A program made the position numbers and the translations under genes. Below are positions 56,270 through 64,000 of a stretch of DNA of 64,000 nucleotides, one piece after another. Source of the stretch: Halichoerus grypus (lineage: Eukaryota > Chordata > Mammalia > Carnivora > Phocidae); assembly GCF_964656455.1 (NCBI RefSeq), contig NC_135724.1, positions 16,072,919 to 16,136,918 on the forward strand. Reading direction: 5' to 3'. The notes under the pieces were generated by a model. It saw only the letters and a program-made list of their open reading frames with translations. It was not told the origin of the DNA and made no database searches. Each line of letters opens with the position of its first letter. Within the stretch, counting starts at the first letter, position 1.

Positions 56270-57095
56270 TTGAGTTGAACATGTAGTTCAACTTCAGTTT
56301 TGATGGATGAGATGGAAAACATATTGAGAACAGAAGGATTGGCCACATTCCTAATGAGTGTATACATTGAATGCTGTGTACTTTATTGGCTTGATAAACT
56401 TGGGAGCTGCACTCTTAGTATATGTCACATTGGCTTGCCTTGTCCTACAAAGATGGTAAATACCATACAGGGAACTCTAGAATCCGAATTTGAAATTTAG
56501 GGACAAGATTAGAAAATGGCAGCCTTGAGAATGGATCAGAGCCAATATAAAATGGATGACATTAACGGTTGACAAATCCCAGCCCAAAAGAGTTTTTAAA
56601 TCTTAGCTGATGACATCAAAGGTCTCACAAATGTTCCCAGGAACTATGCCCTGAGAATTTGCTTTTTTCTAGTTTATAAGCTAGCAAAACAAAAACACAA
56701 AATGTTCTTTTATTTTGTTTAGCATCAAGAGATGAGGATGCCCATTTAAAACAATTTTGCTCCACAAGTTTGTGTCTGTCATTCTTATTTGTTTCTGTAC
56801 TGTCATCATTACCATGTTGTGGTTCTCCTGGACTACTTCTCTCCTCCATTCTCTGGGAAAGTTGACATTTTCCCAGCCCAAGATAACTTTGTACATAAAG
56901 ATCTCCCTCTTGCATTGTTTTGGGTATTTCAAATACAGACCTCTTTCTTGCATATGCTGAAGCATTCGAAGGAGTCTGGTTGATAAGAGAGGCGAGCCAG
57001 AGGTGGGGTCATGTTGCAGGAGAAGAGTGAGAAGGAAGAAGGGAGATGGGGAGCCCAATGAAGGGACACAAAGATTTCTTGAGCACCTGCCGTGT
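56270..57095. other. Unassigned non-coding stretch
   Basis: A 125-codon minus frame (56681-57058) has no recognised domain. No repeat is identified. Confidence 0.45.
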
Positions 57096-57099
57096 GCCA

Positions 57100-57200
57100 G
57101 ATAATAATAGTGCTTGCTTCATAGGGGTATGATGGGGACTAAATGAGTTATTTTAAAATACCTTGAAGATTGTATGGAACATAGTAAATGCAATATGGAT
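57100..57200 (+). repeat. MIR 3' part, sense
   Basis: 'ataataatagtgcttgcttc', 'ggggactaaatgagttat' and 'ggaacatagtaaatgcaata' match the MIR 3' region. Confidence 0.5.
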
Positions 57201-57229
57201 TCCTACAATGTAGAGAACCTCAAAGATGG

Positions 57230-57350
57230 CATGTCATTGGACCCTCAAAATTTTCTCGTACCAGATAAGAAAATCAAGGCTCATAGAGGTTAATTTGACC
57301 AAAGTCTTCCTACTAGTAAGGGCTAGAGTTGCTATTCCTCTCTCTCTAGA
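57230..57350 (-). repeat. MIR fragment, antisense
   Basis: 'agataagaaaatcaaggctc', 'agaggttaatttgaccaaag' and 'ctactagtaagggctagag' follow reversed MIR. Confidence 0.55.
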
Positions 57351-57352
57351 TT

Positions 57353-57582
57353 CAGAAAGTATTATTTATTTATTTTTATTTTATTTTAATTTTTTTTTAG
57401 ATTTTATTTGACAGAGACATAGCAAGAGAGGGAACACAAGCAGGGGGAGTGGGAGAGGGAGAAGCAGACTTCCCGCAGAGCAGGGAACCTGATGCAGGGC
57501 TCGATCCCAGGACCTGGGACCATGACCTGAGCCGAAGGCAGACACTTAATGACTGAGCCACCCAGGCGCCCCAGAAAGTATT
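57353..57582 (-). mobile_element. CAN-SINE, antisense, with 11-bp duplication
   Basis: The T/A-rich tail (57364-57402, 'attttattttaatttt') leads into the reversed body, ending 'gagccacccaggcgcccc' at 57571. 'cagaaagtatt' is exact at 57353-57363 and 57572-57582. Confidence 0.96.
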
Positions 57583-57654
57583 TTTAGCTGAAATATTTGG
57601 CCTTTACAAATGTTAGAGAATATCATGAAAACATCTTGTATTCACCTGGAAAAA

Positions 57655-58250
57655 AAATAAAACATGACAGTTGAAATCTGTGTATCCTTCTCCCCCTGGA
57701 AGAAGTACACACTATCCCAAATCTGGATTGTTACATTTCTCTGAAATACCTTTATGCTGATATGCGTATGTATTCCTTAGCAATAAATACTCTTATTTTC
57801 AAGTATGTAAATATCGTATCCAAATATGTGATACTTTTCTGTATCTTAAACCACAATTTATATATCCATTCTCTTGTTGAGGCACTTTTGGGTCATTTCC
57901 AAAATTTTTAGTTATGAAAAACAGTGCCACAGTGAACATACCTATGTACGCACCCTTGTACTCATGTGTATGAATTTCTCAGTGTCCCAGTCCTCCCTGC
58001 ACTTAGGACTGGAGCTGCTATAGCAATACTCACATTTCCAACTTCCCCAGGCATGCACATCTCTCTCTAAAATGTGCCTATTTTCACTTACGACAACAGT
58101 ATTTGAGAGTTTCTGTTGCTCCCCATGCTTATCAACTTTTGGTTATATCAAGCTTTTGGGTTTCTGCTAGTCTGGTGGGTGTGAAATTAATTTGAATAGC
58201 TATAATTACTATTGATGAAAACCTTCCTTTTTACAAAAGAGGGCCAATGC
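57655..58250 (-). mobile_element. L1-type LINE fragment, antisense (old)
   Basis: 'ttctccccctggaagaagta', 'ttatatatccattctcttg', 'gggtcatttccaaaattttt', 'acagtgccacagtgaacat' and 'tgctagtctggtgggtgtg' follow reversed old L1/HAL1 sequence with many changes. Confidence 0.6.
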
Positions 58251-58254
58251 TTAA

Positions 58255-58783
58255 TGAGTACACCCTCTTGACAAATCTCAAGTCTCCATTCACCAACTTT
58301 GAGAGTCTCAACGTTTCTTAGTACCTTTCTAGCATCAAGATTTAATTATGCCATTGACTTTATTATTGCTGAAGGCAAAACGACAATGTTCTGAATTGCT
58401 TGCCCTAAGATCCAAGAAATTGTACAATTTTCATAAGTCTTTACATGGAGTTAAGAAATTATTTGTAGAAACTGGTGTAACATTTTATTCACCTCTCTAA
58501 AAATTAGGAATAAGTTTTCAGTTTCAGAATAAAAATGGATAAAATGGGAATTTTTTCCTTTCTAGATCTTAGCGCCATAACTCAGTTCTTCTTTTCTCCT
58601 TCCCATTCTCCCAATGAGTACTTGACTTTGATGTGTGCAGTCAATTTGGTGACTTTCGAGATGAACAGGTTATGAACTCCAGGTTACACAGGTCTAGCTC
58701 CCAGGCCACAGAGTTCTGGGAGACATTTTCAAGGGAGTGCAGAGAAGTTTCTGGAACCAAACAGAATCTGGGGAGAACCCATT
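58255..58783. other. Unassigned non-coding stretch
   Basis: No gene or recognised repeat is seen. The 88-codon plus frame (58633-58899) runs into MER5A. Confidence 0.5.
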
Positions 58784-58959
58784 CTTTAAAGCAGTGGTTC
58801 TCAGATGTCAGTGAGCGTCAGAATCAACTGGTAGGCTTGTTGAAACACAGATGGCCTGGCTCCATCCTTAGAATTTCTGATTCAGTAGGTCTGGGATAGA
58901 GCTGACAATTTACCTTTCTAACAAGTTTCCCTCACACTTTGAGAATCACCGCTTTAGAG
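58784..58959 (+). mobile_element. MER5A (hAT-Charlie), full length with 8-bp duplication
   Basis: The body (58792-58951) reads 'cagtggttctcagatgtcag', 'atcaactggtaggcttgttg', 'tttctgattcagtaggtctg' and 'cactttgagaatcacc'. Terminal repeats are inverted (cagtggttctca / tgagaatcaccg). 'ctttaaag' (58784-58791) and 'ctttagag' (58952-58959) form the 8-bp duplication with one mismatch. Confidence 0.92.
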
Positions 58960-59660
58960 CAATTTACCCCAAAGTAGGGGTGGTACTGGACCAGGATGGA
59001 GCTCTCAGACTGAGGGTTATATCCACACACAGGGGTATTTTAGGCATATCCTACATATTTTAAAGGAAGCGTGTGTTTTCAAATATTAAGGACAAGACTA
59101 AGTAAAACCAAGTGAAGCTACAGGGCCTCACAGATTAGGGATTCAATAAATAACAGATGGTTCTTATTTTGAATTTGAATTTTTAAAATTCAAGCACAAG
59201 TTTTAGTACATGATATGAATGTTACAAGTGTTTTATTTTTAGGTCAGTAGACTTTTAAGGCAGGCTAAGCAAACTATTTCTATGAAGGTAATAGTCATGC
59301 ATTTATTTATCATTATCCCACCTTTAGTAATCCTCTTCCATGTGCCAGGTTATGAAGGATGAATCTTGCAATTTTTAAAGAAACGGTCATGATGATTCTC
59401 CAAATAGGTTGTTTTGTTTTGTTTTTCTGCTGTTCGAGTTCTCCCAATGACATGAATCAGGCCCAAGATCATGGATGCCCAGGACATGTGATGATAGAGT
59501 CATGTGATGATTGTCATTACAAATTGAAGTTGTGACTTAGGTAAATGGATTAATGTATTTTTGTCCTTGTGTATATACATGGCCACATGCATATATATAT
59601 AACCCATATATGTAATGGATCACCTGAATAACTTGGATGTTGTAAGGTGATCTAACATTT
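58960..59660. other. Unassigned AT-rich stretch
   Basis: No gene is seen. There are short (TA)n words near 59591-59612. Confidence 0.5.
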
Positions 59661-59664
59661 CTGT

Positions 59665-59945
59665 GCATGGAAAAGCAAAATAGCTTTGTTTTTAAAAAAA
59701 AAAAAAAAAAAAAAAACGATTGGGGGGTGCCTGGGTGCCTCAGTCAAGCATCTGCCTTCGGCTCGGGTTATGATCCCAGGGTCCTGGAATCAAGTCCTGC
59801 ATCAGGCTCCCTGCTCAGCGGGGAGTCAGCTTCTCCCTCTCTCTCTCTGCTGCTCCCTCCTGCTTGTGTGCTCTCTCACTCTCGCTTGCTCGCTCTCAAA
59901 TAAAAAAAAACTCTAAAAAAAAAACAGACCCATGGCATGGAAAAG
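59665..59945 (+). mobile_element. CAN-SINE preceded by an A23 run, inside an 11-bp direct repeat
   Basis: The SINE body is about 59724-59923 ('gtgcctgggtgcctcagtc', 'gggtcctggaatcaagtcc', 'cagcggggagtcagcttctc', CT-rich block, A tail). The A23 run at 59694-59716 lies upstream of the head, which is not part of a normal SINE. The only convincing flanking repeat is 'gcatggaaaag' at 59665-59675 and 59935-59945, which encloses the A run as well. Confidence 0.88.
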
Positions 59946-59949
59946 GAAT

Positions 59950-62270
59950 TTCAGTGTGTAAAGGTCTCTTTTGACCTGGATATGTTTACACAGGTCTTCA
60001 TTTGATAAAGATTTGTTTTCACTGAATATATAATTTTCATATTTCTGTATGTAGGTTTCACACTAAAATTCTTTAAATATGAATGTGAAAATCATTTTAT
60101 TTCCATAGTGCTTACATTTCTTTAGAAAAGTTATGCATGCTAATTAGTTCATATATTTTTATATGTGCGTGTGTGAACATAAAATTGGAAAAGTATGGAC
60201 TAAAAGCAGTACAAGAAAGTGTTATTCTACTTATATCTGTCTTTATAACTGGTCTTCTGTGGGAGGATTTAGTCATTTTAAGTGTTCTAACCAAGTTTGC
60301 CTTGGTTTAAGTTTCAATTCTTATTTTCTATTTCAAAAGACAAATTCTAGATTCATAATCGAAGTAATGGGCAGTCAGATGCAGGTGCATCAGATATCAT
60401 TAACACCTCACTGTCCCCTGACAGTTCTCACGGTCCATTTCTTTTGAACTTACCGTGCTCAGAATAAAATGTCATTTCTAATTGTAGTCTTTGTTTTCTT
60501 TGAAGATTTTATTTGAACATATATTTAACATAATGGAATGAAAACCAAGAATAGCACTGGGGAGGGGGGGGGAAAAAAAAAACTAGGACCAAGGTTTCAA
60601 AATGTTATGAAAAGGAAATAATCAAATGCACTACTTCCCTTTTTGTTGATCCTCTCACTCTGGCTCCTTGCCCTCCCACTGAGTGAAGTGCTCTGAAGCC
60701 TGTGGGCACTGGTGACCCACCAGACAGAAAGTTCCAGTTACCAGGCACACGCAGCAGTTCTGGGTGCCACGGATGGGATTTGGCGGAAGTGGACAAGGCC
60801 TAGCTATAGGGAGAATGGACGAGGCCGGGGTAGCTTTTCATTTTATATAACTGTTGTCTCAAGAGGAAAGTTTAATCAGAAATCTTTCTATTCCGAGTCT
60901 GAAGTGGCTTAACAGGGTAGAAAGAACATGAACTTTGCAATCAGGTATTCACACTCCCCTCCCCTCCCCTCCCCTCCCCATTTCTGGCTGTTAAAATTAA
61001 TCCGAGTTAATTAACCATAGATCGGTGAGAATGCTTCTTCAGTCCGTGGACTGGGTATCCTGATCTCTCACAGGATTTTGAGGATGACATGAGACAACCT
61101 ATGAGAAAAGGAGAGACAGGTTCCTGGTACTTCGTAAATATTACTTCCCACTTCCCCCTGCCCAGCAAAGCAGAGCACCAGGACCTTTGTAGGTTAAGCA
61201 GGCTGTGGGGCTGGGTCCACACTGCCTGGCCCCGTCATTGGAAGAGATGAACTGAATGGGCTGTTAACCATGTTTCTTGACACAGGTCCTGTCTTTTGGA
61301 CCTTCAGCCCCTAAAAAGCCCACCATATAAGAACATTGAGATACACGGAAGACCACGAGTATGTTTATTCGGTGTCTAGTAGATGAAAATGACATGGAAG
61401 TAGGTTTTTAAAAGCAAATTTAATTGGTATGGCCCATGCTCGTATTGGGGGCCAAAAGGAGAAACGATGCCACTTCCTCTGGGTCCCTCTCAGGCCATCT
61501 GGAGCTGGCCAGCACAGTGACTGGTGGGTCTGTCTCTTTCCCTCCTGGGTGCCCCCTCCTCCCAAGAGCCGAGAACTCACTCATGCTCAGCACTCGCAGC
61601 ACCTGGCAGTTGGATAAATGAATCCTCTGTATTTGAACAGATGACCTCTAGGTTTGCCCCAGCATATGTTTTGATGTGATGTTGGTGTAATGATACTCTC
61701 AGAAGGGTCGGGTTTCTGGAGGCTGAGTCCAGGACTAGAGCTCTGCAGAAGAGCAGTGTTCAGGGTCCTTGCCTACTTGGTTTTTAATTTGGTGAGGCTT
61801 TTGTATGTTCTTCCATTAGAATACGAGGACTCATGGAGTATCTTCCTGTCTCGTCTTGACTGTAGATGGGCCACATCTTTGGGATGAACTGGAGGGTCCG
61901 TCGTTTCAAAGTGGTGACTGGACAGGAATAATAACACTGCAGGAAGGCTTGCTGCTCTCCAGGTGTGCTTCTGAGTGCCTTGCATTTTTCAAGTGTGTGG
62001 GCTTTTTTGGGCGGTTAAGGACTACAGTGAAACCTTAGTAGGTGTAAGACAGGATATCCTATAATCAACATACTCTAGTTTTAAGGTGAAACTTGTATTA
62101 TCCTGAGATCTTTGCAGGTGGACTCTCAACCAGGAAACTTTATTACTCAGCTCCCAAAATGGACAGGTAGTCTAGTGAATTCTATATTAACCTGAGTCAC
62201 ATATGCGCGTATGAAGCAGCCAAATCCTAAAATAATTCTTAGTAGTAGTATGTCAAAAGCAACTGACCTT
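59950..62270. other. Unassigned stretch, mostly unique
   Basis: No gene is recognised. A G10-A9 junction lies at 60561-60580 and the (CCCCT)n repeat at 60954-60979. Short opposed frames at 61365-61621 are overlapping artefacts of one GC-richer patch. Confidence 0.45.
60954..60979. repeat. (CCCCT)n simple repeat
   Basis: Five tandem 'ctccc' units. Confidence 0.95.
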
Positions 62271-62274
62271 TCTC

Positions 62275-62400
62275 TGAGGGCTTGTTCTGTATCAGGCATT
62301 GTGATAAGGATTTTACATGTTTTATGTCGCTTTATACTCAGAACAGCCCTATGAGGTAAATGTTATTACACGAAATCCAGATGTTAGAACTGTACGGTAA
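62275..62400 (-). repeat. MIR fragment, antisense
   Basis: 'ttgttctgtatcaggcattg', 'ggattttacatgttttatg' and 'aacagccctatgaggtaaat' follow reversed MIR. Confidence 0.55.
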
Positions 62401-64000
62401 GGACTGTGTGTCGTCTGACTCCACATCGCCTTAATGAAGAAATCAGTGAGCAGATGGCCAGAGTGAGTTGTCTGAAGTCAGGAGGGTCAGCTGATAGAGC
62501 TGGGGCTGGGAGTCACATATCCTACCTTGAACTCCAACGTTCTTTCTGTTACACTGTGTTTTCCTTATGATTATCTTTTAGGTTCTATCACTCCTTAGTT
62601 GATTTATTATGTATTTCCGGGACCCTCTTCAGAACAAAATGGGTTTTCGTCGCACACTGAAGTGAGTGTGCTTATTAACTCCCACTACTACTACTACTGT
62701 ACCCACATGCTCCCCATGTCAGAGTTCCCACGTGTTATACCCAAGACCCTTCTACCATGGGGCCCCTTCTCACCTGTCTAGGCGTATCTCTGTCATTCTA
62801 TAGGCATCTTCTGCTCTTGCCAAGCCCTGGAGAAACTCTTTACAGTCTTGAACTTATCCCTTTGCTCACCCGCCATCCTTTGGTGAATTGTCAAAGACAT
62901 GGCTTATAAGAACCCACTTCTGATCTCCTGTCATCTAAGAACCCTTCCTGGACTGCTGCCCCCCAGTTCCCTCCCCATTGTCGGAAAGCCTGCCCCTCTC
63001 AGATCTCTGCCACTCACTTGACACTGACTTGAATGGCTTTATTTTATGTTTGTGTGTTTTGGCTCCCCAAATGAAATACCATTTCAGAGTATCACCTTAT
63101 ACACAGCCCTTCAGTGAATAGTAGGTACTTAATAATTTTTTTTTGTTCCTGAGAACATCTATTTTTGCTCCTCTCTTGTTCGTTTTTTTGTCTAATAAGA
63201 GGCCTGATTTGATAGCATGTGAGATTCTTGGACAGGAGAAGGAGAAAGATCACATGTGGTTGAAAGTGAATGTGGTTTTTACTTTTATCTTGAATGTGTC
63301 TCTTTCATTCTGGCAGGGGCACTGATGAGGTGTAGTTCAGGTATCTGGGTCATTTCTTTTTTAAAGTTGGGGGTTCTTTTTATTCAGTAATTGTGTGGCC
63401 AGCAAGTTGATTTGAGGGATATCAAATCATTCAGCTTACTCTGTGATCCCTTATGTTAGAAGAACACTGAGTATTTCAGATGTATTTAACATGACAGCCC
63501 TCCCTAGAGGACATCTCAACTGGCTTTTTGGTATTTTGCTTGAACAGTCTTGAATCCGTCAAATCATGGCCATCACTTAGCTGACAAAGAAGAGTTTTCT
63601 CATTGTAATAAAGCATCTGATTAAAATATTGTGTTTAAGAAAAATATCAATAATTCGAGAAATAATAGATCCAGCTAGAACAAGACAATGTCAAAATAAT
63701 TGGGAAATCTATATCTATAATAACAGCAATAACATCTAGTGCTATTGATCACGGTATTTGAGAAGAGAACTGTTTTAGAACAATGGGAAAGTGATGCTTT
63801 ATGGAAATCATGTGTCTCACTATTCTCATCCTCTGTTTTGTGTCATGAACCACAGCTCAAGCCAGATTTTCCAGAAAATTACAGAAGCCATGTCACTTTT
63901 AAGAATGCCAGCTGATAGAGGAATTGAAAATTAGCATCAGAGGATGGGATGTCCAGCCTCCTGTTCAAGTCCAACCTGACCTTGACCCCATTCCCTCCTA
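62401..64000. other. Unassigned stretch to window end
   Basis: A (CTA)n run at 62683-62698 and possible diverged L2 at 62810-63120 ('gaacccttcctggactgc', 'tgaatagtaggtacttaata') are the only structures I see. AT content increases after 63580. No gene. Confidence 0.45.

Noticed and set aside
1..64000. A novel multi-gene or defence-type system
   Set aside because: The DNA is repeat-rich mammalian non-coding sequence; no clustered genes, arrays or operon structure exist here.

Overview
The window is nuclear DNA of a mammal, order Carnivora. The diagnostic signal is 20 copies of the carnivore tRNA-Lys-derived SINE (CAN-SINE, opening ggcgcctgggtggctcag, or its complement ending ctgagccacccaggcgcc). 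The copies carry the 'ctgctcagcggggagcctgcttctccctctg'-type body of caniform carnivores and none has the sequence of the young dog SINEC_Cf family, so a non-canid caniform (bear, seal or mustelid side) is the best guess. That narrower placement is inference. Carnivore-type L1 3' ends, MLT1 LTRs, MIR, L2, a CR1/L3 remnant and small hAT elements complete an ordinary mammalian intergenic or intronic landscape.

I find no protein-coding gene that I can name. Open frames are short and mostly lie in repeats. Three stretches look exon-like or gene-derived but are unproven: 18403-18737 (+), a small CpG island bracketed by a strong acceptor and a strong donor; 32586-32812 (-), which has splice-like borders but broken frames; and 42111-42404 (-), about 100 open codons behind an ATG in good context. 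The one gene-derived sequence I recognise is at 22595-22834: a nearly intact copy of the first ~240 nt of 7SK RNA, cut at its 3' end, without a poly(A) tail, and flanked by a perfect 16-bp target-site duplication.

Layout. 1-4.7 kb: unassigned DNA with MIRs. 4.7-7.3 kb: L1 3' ends, including a 5'-inverted copy. 8.4-13.6 kb: two antisense L1 ORF2 remnants riddled with SINEs, ending in a SINE nested in a SINE. 13.6-20.7 kb: mainly unique DNA with an L2, a MER20 and the CpG-island candidate. 20.7-24.5 kb: L1, MLT1, 7SK retrocopy and an old repeat. 25-27.7 kb: unique DNA, MER5A fragment and a solo MLT1 LTR with its 5-bp duplication. 28.0-29.1 kb: a stack of one SINE and two L1s sharing one target site. 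29.1-38.5 kb: mostly unique. 38.5-48.3 kb: dense repeats (SINE, MLT1, hAT, L1, L2, possible LTR). 48.3-64 kb: unique DNA broken by L1, CR1/L3, hAT, SINE clusters and MIR.

No operon, CRISPR array, prophage or other gene system is present. What can be read is a record of retroposition, with target-site duplications that allow several insertions to be ordered in time. Repeat family names come from remembered consensus sequences, and boundaries of old repeats are approximate.
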